The notes beneath the pieces were generated by a model. That model was not told where the DNA came from, did no database searches, and was given only the letters and a program-made list of their open reading frames with translations. A stretch of DNA of 55,973 nt from an uncultured Chromatiaceae bacterium (GTDB lineage: Bacteria > Pseudomonadota > Gammaproteobacteria > Enterobacterales > Alteromonadaceae). Numbering within the stretch: the stretch's first letter is position 1; the number at the start of each line of letters is the position of its first letter. The stretch lies in assembly GCA_946482325.1 (NCBI GenBank), contig CAMLRA010000009.1, positions 1-55,973 of the forward strand. The letters are read 5' to 3'. This document shows, piece after piece, positions 34,365 to 41,971 of the stretch. The translations under genes were made by a program, and so were the position numbers.

Positions 34365-36008
34365 ATGTTGGTTGTCAGAACATTGCCAAAACGACTGGTG
34401 ATTTGTGCGCTGTCGTTGCAGTTGTTATACCTGCCGCTCGGCGCAACAGCCGCGGGGCCCACAGTTGCAGCCGAAAAGTTAAGCGCTGCCGAAGCGTCCC
34501 GGTTGTTACAGCAGGCCAGTTTTGGTCCGACCCTCAGTGATATTCAGGCCGCCAGGCAATTCACGGCAGAGCAGTGGATAGAGTGGCAACTGAGCCTGCC
34601 GGCCACCACCCATGCCGACAAGATTGAGACATTGCCCGAACAAAAAACCCCAGTGCCGCTCAGCCGGCTCGAAACCTGGTGGCGCATTGCGCTGACCGCG
34701 CCAGACCAGCTGCGTCAACGGGTTGCATTTGCACTGTCAGAAATTCTGGTGGTGTCGGATCAAGGCAATGGCCTCAACAATAGAGTGATAGCGCTGGCGA
34801 ATTATTACGATTTGTTGTTGGCGCACAGTTTTGGCAATTATCGTGATTTACTGCAGCAGGTGACGTTATCGCCAGTGATGGGCGTTTATCTGAGTCATTT
34901 GGGTAATCAGAAAGCCGATGCGGCAAACAACATCCGGCCTGATGAAAACTATGCGCGCGAACTGATGCAGTTATTTACCATTGGCCTGTATCAGCTCAAT
35001 CCGGATGGCAGCAGAAAGCTCGATGCGGCGGACAATCCCATTCCAACCTATGACCAGCAGGCCATCGAAGGTTTTGCCCGGGTCTTTACCGGCTGGACCA
35101 GCGCCGGTACGACCAACTTTCTCAAGCCCAAGGCCGATTACCTGCGGCCCATGATCCCCTTTGCTGCTTATCATGAGCCGGGGGAGAAACGTCTGCTCAA
35201 TGGCGTGGTGTTGCCAGCCGGTCAGACACCGCAACAAGATTTGCAACAAGCGCTGGATTTGTTGTTTGCACAGCCGAGCCTGCCGCCGTTTGTCAGCCAG
35301 CAGCTGATCCAAAAGCTGGTTACCAGCAATCCATCGCCCGCTTATGTGAGTCGGGTGACACAAGTGTTTATCGATAACGGCGAGGGCGTGCGCGGCGATT
35401 TAGCGGCCGTGGTCAAAGCAATTCTACTGGACGAAGAAGCCCGCAGCGGTTTTGCCGGCGTTGCTCGGCCATTCGGCAAAATCCGCGAGCCACTACTGAA
35501 AACAGCGCATAGCTGGCGCGTCACGCAATCCGCTTCGCCATCCGGCCATATTTATCTGCGCACGCTGGCCGACAGCCACAATCAGGCACCGCTGCAAAGC
35601 CCGTCGGTGTTTAATTTTTACCGGCCGGATTTCAGCCCTTCTGCCAGTTTGCAACAAGCCGGACTGGTGGCTCCTGAACTGCAGATGCTGACGGCATCGA
35701 ATGCACTGAATATGCAAAATCATCTGTACAGTCAAACGGTGGGTAGTATCGAAGGTCTGGTCGCAAATCCAACCCAATATCAGATGCTGGCGCGGTTTCA
35801 GCCGTTTGCCGATGTGTTGCAGCAACAAGGTCTGAACGGGCTGTTAGAGCAATACGGTCTGCTGGCTTTTGGCGGCGCCATGCCGGCGGAATTACGGCTG
35901 ATTTTAACCGATTTGGCCAGCGGCCTCGGCAATATCACACCGGCGCAAAAAGCGGCTTATCTGTGGTATTTCATTTTGATTTCACCGCAGTATGCGGTGC
36001 AGCAGTAA
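34365..36008 (+). CDS. DUF1800 family protein
   Basis: 547 aa with an N-terminal signal sequence (about residues 12-30). SAAEASRLLQQASFGPTLSDI, EQWIEWQLSLP, LRQRVAFALSEILVVS, PDENYARELMQLFTIGLYQLN, and FARVFTGWT are DUF1800 marks. Members are secreted or periplasmic, and a DUF1501 gene nearly always follows, as here (11 nt downstream). The function of the pair is not established. Confidence 0.92.
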   Translation: MLVVRTLPKRLVICALSLQLLYLPLGATAAGPTVAAEKLSAAEASRLLQQASFGPTLSDIQAARQFTAEQWIEWQLSLPATTHADKIETLPEQKTPVPLSRLETWWRIALTAPDQLRQRVAFALSEILVVSDQGNGLNNRVIALANYYDLLLAHSFGNYRDLLQQVTLSPVMGVYLSHLGNQKADAANNIRPDENYARELMQLFTIGLYQLNPDGSRKLDAADNPIPTYDQQAIEGFARVFTGWTSAGTTNFLKPKADYLRPMIPFAAYHEPGEKRLLNGVVLPAGQTPQQDLQQALDLLFAQPSLPPFVSQQLIQKLVTSNPSPAYVSRVTQVFIDNGEGVRGDLAAVVKAILLDEEARSGFAGVARPFGKIREPLLKTAHSWRVTQSASPSGHIYLRTLADSHNQAPLQSPSVFNFYRPDFSPSASLQQAGLVAPELQMLTASNALNMQNHLYSQTVGSIEGLVANPTQYQMLARFQPFADVLQQQGLNGLLEQYGLLAFGGAMPAELRLILTDLASGLGNITPAQKAAYLWYFILISPQYAVQQ

Positions 36009-36018
36009 GGAGTTTGCC

Positions 36019-37374
36019 ATGCGTCATCTGGAACGTCGTGACTGGTTAAAGCTGGCACTCAAAGGTAGTTTTGGCCTGGCCGCACTCAGTGGTTTGCAAC
36101 TCGGGCTGTTACCGCGGGCACTGGCGGCCGGGCGTACAGTGCCACAAGGCTATAAAGCGTTGGTCTGTGTGTTTTTATATGGCGGCAATGATTCGCTGAA
36201 TATGTTGTTGCCGTTGTCAGGCCAGAGTTTATTGGATTATCAGGCGGCACGGCAAAGTCTGGCCGTCGCCAATCCGATAGCACTGACACCACGCACAGCT
36301 ATTGCTGATGGCCTGGGTTTGCACCCGGCGCTGGCCGCACTGGAGACGTTGTTTCAGAGTGGCGCTTTGGCGCTGGTGGGCGGCGTGGGGTCTTTGATTC
36401 AGCCAACAACTCTAGCCGAAGTACAGGCAGGCAAAGCGCTGCTGCCGAAGAATCTGTTTTCGCATAACGACCAGCAGGCAACCTGGATGCGTGGGCAGGA
36501 CCCGCACAGTCCCGACAGCGGCTGGGGCGCACGTTTGTTGGAGCTGATGTACGATGTGCCGGATTTCAGCAGCTGTATCAGTTTGGCCGGGACTAACCTC
36601 TGGCAACGCGGGGCCGCACTCAGTCCATTTGGTTTGTCGGCCGCCGGCGTGCCGGAACTGACCGCGTTAAAGGGCAGCAGCAAAAGGGCAAGCATGCTGC
36701 GGGATATCCAAAGCCGGCTTTTCAGTTCACAGCAGCATCCGCTGGCCGATCAATTTGCCTTATCGCACAGTCAGGCGCAAAGCCGCAGCGCTATTGTAGC
36801 CACGGCGCTGACTCAGGCGCCGGCCTTGCAAACTGAGTTTAACAACGCCAATCCGCTGGCACTACAGCTGCAGATGGTGGCGAAAATGATCAGTGTGCAG
36901 TCTTTGCTCGGGGTTGGTCGCCAGGTGTTTTTTGTCGGTATTGGGGGTTTTGATACGCATGATGCGCAAAACTCGGTGCAACCGGCTTTGCTTGGCACAG
37001 TCGCTGAGGCGCTCAGCAGTTTTTATCAGGCGACTGTCGAGCTTGGTCTGTCGGAGCAAGTGACCAGCTTCACCATGTCGGATTTTGGCCGCACGCTGAG
37101 CTCAAACGGCGATGGCACCGACCACGGTTGGGCAGGCAATCAACTGGTGTTAGGCGGCGCCGTCAACGGTGGTGATTTGTATGGGCAGTTATTGCCGCAA
37201 CGACTTGGTAGCCCGGTCGATATGGGCGCAGGCCGGTTGATCCCCGCGCTGTCGAACAGTCAATTGTTCGGTAGTCTGGCGCAATGGTTTGGGGCGGACC
37301 AGAATGCACTGCAACTGTTATTACCGGAGCTGAGCCATTTCGATGCGGGCGCCTTGTCGTTGTTCAAAATCTGA
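36019..37374 (+). CDS. DUF1501 family protein, Tat-exported
   Basis: 451 aa from the ATG at 36019 with AAGGAG upstream. The N-terminus ERRDWLKLALKGSFGLAAL is a twin-arginine signal, suggesting that the protein is folded before export. KALVCVFLYGGNDSLNMLLPL and DFGRTLSSNGDGTDHGWAGNQLVLGGAVNGG are diagnostic for DUF1501, a sulfatase/alkaline-phosphatase-like fold (GNDS and DHGW motifs). Paired with the DUF1800 gene. Confidence 0.93.
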   Translation: MRHLERRDWLKLALKGSFGLAALSGLQLGLLPRALAAGRTVPQGYKALVCVFLYGGNDSLNMLLPLSGQSLLDYQAARQSLAVANPIALTPRTAIADGLGLHPALAALETLFQSGALALVGGVGSLIQPTTLAEVQAGKALLPKNLFSHNDQQATWMRGQDPHSPDSGWGARLLELMYDVPDFSSCISLAGTNLWQRGAALSPFGLSAAGVPELTALKGSSKRASMLRDIQSRLFSSQQHPLADQFALSHSQAQSRSAIVATALTQAPALQTEFNNANPLALQLQMVAKMISVQSLLGVGRQVFFVGIGGFDTHDAQNSVQPALLGTVAEALSSFYQATVELGLSEQVTSFTMSDFGRTLSSNGDGTDHGWAGNQLVLGGAVNGGDLYGQLLPQRLGSPVDMGAGRLIPALSNSQLFGSLAQWFGADQNALQLLLPELSHFDAGALSLFKI

Positions 37375-37462
37375 CATGGAAATAATTTGTAAAGAATTAG
37401 CCGTTGCGAAAAACAGAGGGCTCAGGGAGACTCGCTACAATATTGAATAAAAGGAGTTCCCG

Positions 37463-37987
37463 ATGAAAATGCTGATGACATTGACCGCAGTGCTGCTGAG
37501 TAGCCAGGTATTTGCCTCTGCACCGGAAGAAGTGGTGATCAAGGATTTCGAATACACGAATAAATACGAACTGGCGTTACGCCAAACCAAACACTCGGAC
37601 AAAGGCAAAGCCTTTCCGGTGTTACTGGAATATGCCAAATACGGTGAAAAGTTAGCCCAATATATGGTTGGTACTTTTTATCTTTCGGGCATTGGTACAG
37701 AGGCTAATCCGACCGAAGGCCTGATTTGGATTGGCACCGCACTGGAACAGCGCACGGCTGAATGGCAACGGACTTATGACAACATCACGGCAAAATTACC
37801 GGATGATCAAAAAGCTATGCTGAATGATTTGGTTAAAAAACGCATCGAGCTTTATGGCGTGCAGGCGCAAAAAATGTCCTGCCGGAATGAAGCAGCCGTG
37901 ATGGGGTCGAACAAACGCTACCATGTCTGCACCAAAATCCGTGATGGTGCGCAGCGCGTTACAGTTGTGAAATACCCTAATAGTTAA
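37463..37987 (+). CDS. Small periplasmic Sel1-like protein
   Basis: 174 aa. Signal peptide MKMLMTLTAVLLSSQVFA. One to two Sel1-type repeats follow (LLEYAKYGEKLAQYMVGTFYLSGIGTEANPTEGLIWIGTAL by pattern). Two cysteines near the end may bond. AAAAGGAG precedes the ATG and a strong terminator follows the stop, so it is a single-gene unit. Function unknown. Confidence 0.8.
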   Translation: MKMLMTLTAVLLSSQVFASAPEEVVIKDFEYTNKYELALRQTKHSDKGKAFPVLLEYAKYGEKLAQYMVGTFYLSGIGTEANPTEGLIWIGTALEQRTAEWQRTYDNITAKLPDDQKAMLNDLVKKRIELYGVQAQKMSCRNEAAVMGSNKRYHVCTKIRDGAQRVTVVKYPNS

Positions 37988-38005
37988 TTTGATGATTTAA
38001 ATCTT

Positions 38006-38032
38006 AAAAAGGCGCCATTGGCGCCTTTTTTT
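38006..38032 (+). terminator. Rho-independent terminator after the Sel1-like gene
   Basis: AAAAAGGCGC, a five-base loop CATTG, GCGCC and a run of seven T. It begins 18 nt after the stop codon. Confidence 0.9.
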
Positions 38033-38150
38033 GTCCCTGCACACCAGCCTTTTCAGCCAATGTTTCATGCCCTTTCAGAGTTTGATCTCTGCGTATTGCA
38101 ATCCTTGGTAACGAATAATTTTTAGTCAACAGCTTGCGTTTATACTGTAC

Positions 38151-38198
38151 GGTGCATAGTATAAGGCTGTGTGTCACACAGTATGTGGTGCATAGTAT
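38151..38198. promoter_or_regulatory. Probable PadR operator region
   Basis: GGTGCATAGTAT occurs twice as a direct repeat (38151-38162 and 38187-38198). Between them is the perfect palindrome CTGTGTG-T-CACACAG (38167-38181). The cluster ends 28 nt before the padR-type ATG, so autoregulation by the encoded PadR protein is likely. Confidence 0.6.
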
Positions 38199-38225
38199 CA
38201 GCACTACGAATTGCAGGAACTGACG

Positions 38226-38558
38226 ATGAATGATGACAGGCTCGACAAACTCAGGCTTGAACTGCGCCGGGGCGTGTTAGTGCTGGCGGTGCTGGCATCC
38301 AGCCGGACGCCGCAATACGGCTATTCGTTGCGTAAGCAACTGAATGATAACGGTATTGACATTGATGAAGGCACTTTATATCCGCTGGTGCGCCGGCTGG
38401 CAGAGCAGGGGCTGCTGGACAGTCAGTGGCAAATGGCAGAAGGCCGCGAGCGCCGTTATTACCAGCTGTCTGCTACGGGGGCCGAAGTGTTAGCACAACT
38501 GAGTTCAGAGTGGCAGCAACTACACGGTAGCCTGGCAACTTTATTGGAGCAACAATGA
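38226..38558 (+). CDS. PadR-family transcription regulator
   Basis: 110 aa from the ATG at 38226 (AGGA eight nt upstream). An in-frame TTG at 38211 is less likely. The winged helix has the PadR hallmarks: GVLVLAVLASSRTPQYGYSLRKQL, DIDEGTLYPLVRRLAEQGLL and EGRERRYYQLSATGAEVL. It is short, like PadR subfamily 2 members that control transporters or membrane proteins. The stop overlaps the next ATG (ATGATG), so the pair is coupled. Confidence 0.93.
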   Translation: MNDDRLDKLRLELRRGVLVLAVLASSRTPQYGYSLRKQLNDNGIDIDEGTLYPLVRRLAEQGLLDSQWQMAEGRERRYYQLSATGAEVLAQLSSEWQQLHGSLATLLEQQ

Positions 38559-39493
38559 TGGAATTACTGGAACGTTATCTGGCTGCGGTTGCAGCAGAAC
38601 TGCCCGCGGAGCAGCAACACGATATTATCCGCGAACTCAGAGCGAACCTGCTCGACCAGATTGAAGCACAGCAGCAAGGAGCCGCGCTGGATGAAGCTGC
38701 GCTCAGTCAGCTGCTGTTGCAGCAGGGCCATCCGGTAGACGTCGCGCAACGTTTTGCTCCCAGCGCGCCGCTGATTGCCAGTGAAGATATGCCGTTGTAC
38801 AAAACTGTGCTTTGGCATGGTGCGGCACTGATGGCGGTGATCGCATTATTAAAAAGTCTGGGCGGGTTAGTGCTGGCGGACTCGATCAATCCGGTGCGAC
38901 TGGTCCTGCAGTTAGGCTTCAGTTTTATCGACAATTTTGCCACGCTGTTATTGGTGGTGACCGCGGTGTTTTATGGCGCTGGCCAGGCCGGCTGGACTAA
39001 AGAGTGGCGGCAGCGCCAGTGGCATCCGGCCCGGTTGCCGCGTTACCCGCTGGCGCGGATGAAGTTGTCGGACAGTATCACCGACTTAACCAGCACCTTG
39101 TTTTTGTTGCTGTTGTTGTGGACCCCGCTTTGGTTGTCGGTTGAAGCTCAACAGCATTTACCGGTGAGATTGGCCGATGACATGGAGCACTGGCGTTATT
39201 TGCTGACTTGTTTCGCGGCCTTGTCTGCAGGATTCGCCTGTTACCGACTGACGCAGCTGAGCTGGCAGCGCTGGAGTAAATGGTGCTACATCCTTGATCA
39301 TCTGGTATTTGCTGCGATTTTTGCTGCGATGGGCCTGCAGGACAATGTATTTACGCAGCCAGAACAAGTTACGGATGGTGCCAGATTCTTCTGGACTCAT
39401 GCGGCTGGCAGCATCTCATACATTTTATTGGCGACCGCTGCAGTCTTACTATTGTTGGCTGCCAATGAATACCGCCAGCTGCGCCGGCTATAA
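38555..39493 (+). CDS. HAAS-type membrane protein, PadR partner
   Basis: 312 aa. The N-terminal ~75 residues (LERYLAAVAAELPAEQQHDIIRELRANLLDQIEAQ by pattern) form a HAAS-like helical domain, which is commonly found in proteins encoded next to PadR regulators. About six transmembrane helices follow (LWHGAALMAVIALLKSLGG, FIDNFATLLLVVTAVFYGA and others). It probably senses or binds the PadR protein or a membrane signal. Start ATG at 38555 or 38558. Confidence 0.82.
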   Translation: MMELLERYLAAVAAELPAEQQHDIIRELRANLLDQIEAQQQGAALDEAALSQLLLQQGHPVDVAQRFAPSAPLIASEDMPLYKTVLWHGAALMAVIALLKSLGGLVLADSINPVRLVLQLGFSFIDNFATLLLVVTAVFYGAGQAGWTKEWRQRQWHPARLPRYPLARMKLSDSITDLTSTLFLLLLLWTPLWLSVEAQQHLPVRLADDMEHWRYLLTCFAALSAGFACYRLTQLSWQRWSKWCYILDHLVFAAIFAAMGLQDNVFTQPEQVTDGARFFWTHAAGSISYILLATAAVLLLLAANEYRQLRRL

Positions 39494-39500
39494 AAAGTGA

Positions 39501-39530
39501 CTTAGGCTGTGGCAATTGCCACAGCCTAAG
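39501..39530. terminator. Perfect 30-nt palindrome after the HAAS-type gene
   Basis: CTTAGGCTGTGGCAA (39501-39515) is followed directly by its exact reverse complement (39516-39530). It starts 7 nt after the stop codon. No strong T-run follows on the plus strand; AAAAA precedes it, which gives a T-run when read from the other strand. It could end transcription in either direction. Confidence 0.6.
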
Positions 39531-39594
39531 TAAATGATTTTGTGATGATTGTTTTTTCAACAAGAACTCTGGCATTAAAGCGAAGCATTCTCAA

Positions 39595-39623
39595 TTGCAT
39601 GTATATGATTTGATTGATATTTT
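39595..39623 (+). promoter_or_regulatory. Candidate promoter of the bacterioferritin pair, with a Fur-like half site
   Basis: -35 TTGCAT (39595-39600), 17-nt spacer, -10 TATTTT (39618-39623), about 97 nt before the first bfr ATG. The sequence overlapping the -35, read on the minus strand as TTGAGAATGCTT, resembles one half of a Fur box. By eye only. Confidence 0.3.
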
Positions 39624-39719
39624 TTGAAATCTAAAACTCGACCCCCGCCGTAAATCCGACTACAATCCTCAACAATTTCCCTGTTTCACTACCAGTATTG
39701 GTAAAAAAGGAGCCCGGCG

Positions 39720-40193
39720 ATGCAAGGTGATGCCGCTGTACTGAGTATCCTCAATGAGGTGCTGACGTCCGAACTGACGTCGATTAACCAATATTTCCTC
39801 CATGCCCGCATCTACAAAAATTGGGGCCTGCACGACCTGAATAATATCTGTTATAAAAAATCTATCCGCGATATGAAACAAGCCGACGAGCTGATTGAAC
39901 GCATTCTGTTCCTCGAAGGTTTGCCCAACCTGCAGGCGCTTGGCCGTTTGCGTATCGGCGAAGACACCGCCGAAATGCTGCAATGCGATCTCGAATTTGA
40001 GCTGGAACAGCTGCCACTGCTGAAAAATGCCATCGCCTTGTGCGAGCAAAAGCAGGATTACGTTAGCCGCGAAATGCTGCAGGAAATTCTGGAACACGAA
40101 GAAGAACATATCGATTGGATCAATGCACAGCAGTATCAGATAAGTGTGATGGGCATTGAAAATTATCTGCAAAGCAAAGTCAGCGGGGAGTAA
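39720..40193 (+). CDS. bfr: Bacterioferritin, heme-binding subunit with degenerate ferroxidase site
   Basis: 157 aa, alignable without gaps to E. coli Bfr. The heme ligand M52 is kept (SIRDMKQAD). Of the ferroxidase ligands, E18, E94, E127 and H130 are kept, but E51 is D and H54 is Q, so the di-iron site is probably weakened. Bfr forms 24-mers storing iron. AAGGAG precedes the ATG. A second bfr gene with the opposite pattern follows after 5 nt, as in the two-gene systems of Neisseria and others. Confidence 0.93.
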   Translation: MQGDAAVLSILNEVLTSELTSINQYFLHARIYKNWGLHDLNNICYKKSIRDMKQADELIERILFLEGLPNLQALGRLRIGEDTAEMLQCDLEFELEQLPLLKNAIALCEQKQDYVSREMLQEILEHEEEHIDWINAQQYQISVMGIENYLQSKVSGE

Positions 40194-40198
40194 GCAGC

Positions 40199-40666
40199 AT
40201 GCAAGGCAAACAAGCGATTATCGATGCACTGAACGTGCTGCTGGCCAATGAACTGAGTGCGATGGACCAGTATTTTATTCATTCCCGCATGTATCTGGAC
40301 TGGGGCCTGCATAAGTTATACGAACGCATCGACCACGAAGTCACTGACGAAAAAGCCCATGCCTCAGCCATTATCGAGCGGATTTTATTCCTCGAAGGCA
40401 CACCGGACATGAGCAAACGCGATGCACTGCAGATTGGTGTTGATGTGCCATCGATGCTGCAGAATGACCTGAACGTGGAATACAGCGTGGGCAAATTACT
40501 GAAGCAAACCATGGCGTTATGTGAGCAGCAGCAGGATTATGTCACGCGCGCTATGCTGCAAAAACTACTGGATGACACCGAAAACGATCATGCGCACTGG
40601 CTGGAACAGCAGTTGCGGCAGATCAAACTGTTTGGTTTACCGAATTACCTTCAATCACAAATCTAA
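40199..40666 (+). CDS. bfr: Bacterioferritin, ferroxidase subunit without the heme methionine
   Basis: 155 aa. The ferroxidase residues E18, E51, H54 (TDEKAHAS), E94 and the C-terminal Glu/His pair (DDTENDHAHW, one residue inserted relative to E. coli) are all kept. Position 52 is Lys, so this subunit cannot supply the heme ligand. It probably co-assembles with the subunit encoded just upstream. The ATG lies 5 nt after the previous stop. Confidence 0.93.
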   Translation: MQGKQAIIDALNVLLANELSAMDQYFIHSRMYLDWGLHKLYERIDHEVTDEKAHASAIIERILFLEGTPDMSKRDALQIGVDVPSMLQNDLNVEYSVGKLLKQTMALCEQQQDYVTRAMLQKLLDDTENDHAHWLEQQLRQIKLFGLPNYLQSQI

Positions 40667-40726
40667 GCATTGAAAGCGATTTAACCGCTGGCTTTGCCAG
40701 ACAATAACAGGCAGGCAACGTTTCAC

Positions 40727-40752
40727 AGGCCGGGGATTCCCGGCCTTTTTTT
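40727..40752 (+). terminator. Rho-independent terminator after the bfr pair
   Basis: AGGCCGGG, loop GATT, CCCGGCCT, then seven T. It lies about 60 nt after the second bfr stop codon. Confidence 0.9.
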
Positions 40753-40946
40753 ACTCACAAAAAGCGCTGCAGCGACAGGAAGACCGCAGTGCTGAAGATT
40801 TCCCTGAACAAACCTGCCTGTCCGGTGCATGCCATCGCACAGATTGTTGAAATTATCACCGCTTGCGCCTTGCCGGATACAGCGTTATACGCAAGCGCTT
40901 GAACTGTGCCGGCATTTTTGCCACACTGCTGCCGCTTTCCGAAAAA

Positions 40947-41020
40947 GCGGGCGTCGTATAATGGTAATACCCCAGCTTCCCAAGCTGGTGCCGTGGGTTC
41001 GATTCCCATCGCCCGCTCCA
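40947..41020 (+). tRNA. tRNA-Gly (anticodon CCC)
   Basis: 74 nt including an encoded CCA. Acceptor stem GCGGGCG pairs with CGCCCGC. The anticodon arm CCAGC-TTCCCAA-GCTGG gives anticodon CCC, reading GGG. The T arm GTGGG-TTCGATT-CCCAT is normal. It stands alone between the bfr terminator and the hydratase-like gene. A possible promoter (TTGCGC 40863-40868, TTATAC 40885-40890, spacing 16) is weak. Confidence 0.95.
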
Positions 41021-41108
41021 CGCTTCACAAGCCTTGTTCTGTTTTCTGTTCCGTCGTTATAGTGCCTGTTCTTAATGCTGCCTTTTCTGATTTGCGGAGC
41101 TCCTGCTG

Positions 41109-41906
41109 ATGACTGCATCCTGTTTCATTCCGACTTTTACTGCGGAGCAAATCAACGCTGCTGCGCAACAATTGATGCAAAGACGCTCGCAGGGCCAGTC
41201 TGGCGGGCTGTTAGCAGAACAACACCGGCCGTTGCTGCTGGCAGATGCGCTGGCGGTGCAGTTACAGGTTGCTCAGCAGTACAGCACAGTGATTGGCTGG
41301 AAATGTGGTGTGCCGTCGCAGGATGCCAATGGCCAGCTGAAAATTGTGCTGGGGCCTTTGTATCAGAATGAACTACAACAAGGTACCAGTTGTGCGCTTT
41401 GGCCTTCAGTGCGAGGACTGGCGCGGGTTGAACCTGAATACGCCTATCCGCTGATCGCCGATGTGGCGCCGGGCGAAAACAGCTTAAGTGACGACGAAGT
41501 GTTTGCCCTTTTCGGCACGCCGCATCTGGCGCTGGAGCTGATCCAAAGCCGTTTTCAGGCCGATGCCGGCGCACTGTATCCGGATCAGCTGGCGGATGGG
41601 TTGTTTAATCAGGGGCTTTGGCTTGGGCCTGTTTTACATGGGCCTGAGCTGTCCTGTTTCAGATTGACCCTGGGTCAGGCCGGCCAGAAGCCGGCCACAC
41701 ACGCCGCCCGGCACCCGAATGACAATCCACGGGCACCTTTACCCTGGCTGGTGAATTTTCTGCGTGCTCAAGGTGTGCCGTTAACCGCCGGTCAGGTCAT
41801 CATCACCGGCTCGTTCGCAGGGGTACTGGAATTGCCGTTTGGCAACGACATTCGCTGGCAATTTGGCGAAGAGCCGGCGTTTCAACTGAGTTTTTGCCCG
41901 CGTTAA
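41109..41906 (+). CDS. Fumarylacetoacetase/2-keto-4-pentenoate hydratase-like protein
   Basis: 265 aa. It looks like the MhpD/TesE-type hydratase fold: VIGWKCGVPSQDANGQ, then LGPLYQNELQQGTSC, and RVEPEYAYPLIADV with the Glu-x-Glu type metal-binding block, and a C-terminal VIITGSFAGVLELPFG. Known members hydrate 2-hydroxypenta-2,4-dienoate in aromatic degradation. No such pathway genes are near, so the substrate is open. Confidence 0.75.
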   Translation: MTASCFIPTFTAEQINAAAQQLMQRRSQGQSGGLLAEQHRPLLLADALAVQLQVAQQYSTVIGWKCGVPSQDANGQLKIVLGPLYQNELQQGTSCALWPSVRGLARVEPEYAYPLIADVAPGENSLSDDEVFALFGTPHLALELIQSRFQADAGALYPDQLADGLFNQGLWLGPVLHGPELSCFRLTLGQAGQKPATHAARHPNDNPRAPLPWLVNFLRAQGVPLTAGQVIITGSFAGVLELPFGNDIRWQFGEEPAFQLSFCPR

Positions 41907-41971
41907 CGCGTTGTCGCTGAACTAATTCATCCGACTCAGTCTTACTTTTCTCGCCGTTTCGGAGTGTATCG

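Noticed and set aside
36019..37374. Local DUF1501 gene as source of the foreign DUF1501 fragment at the right edge
   Set aside because: The two share only the family; the fragment's sequence, GC use and GELLPHTGAIADDL block differ from the local gene, so internal recombination is unlikely.
38004..38204. Minus-strand 66-aa frame over the terminator and PadR upstream region
   Set aside because: It overlaps the terminator hairpin and operator repeats; no homology and no start signal.
40755..41021. Minus-strand frame beginning MERAMGIEPTAPAWEAG
   Set aside because: This peptide is the reverse-strand translation of the tRNA-Gly gene, a common false gene call. No ribosome-binding site or family.
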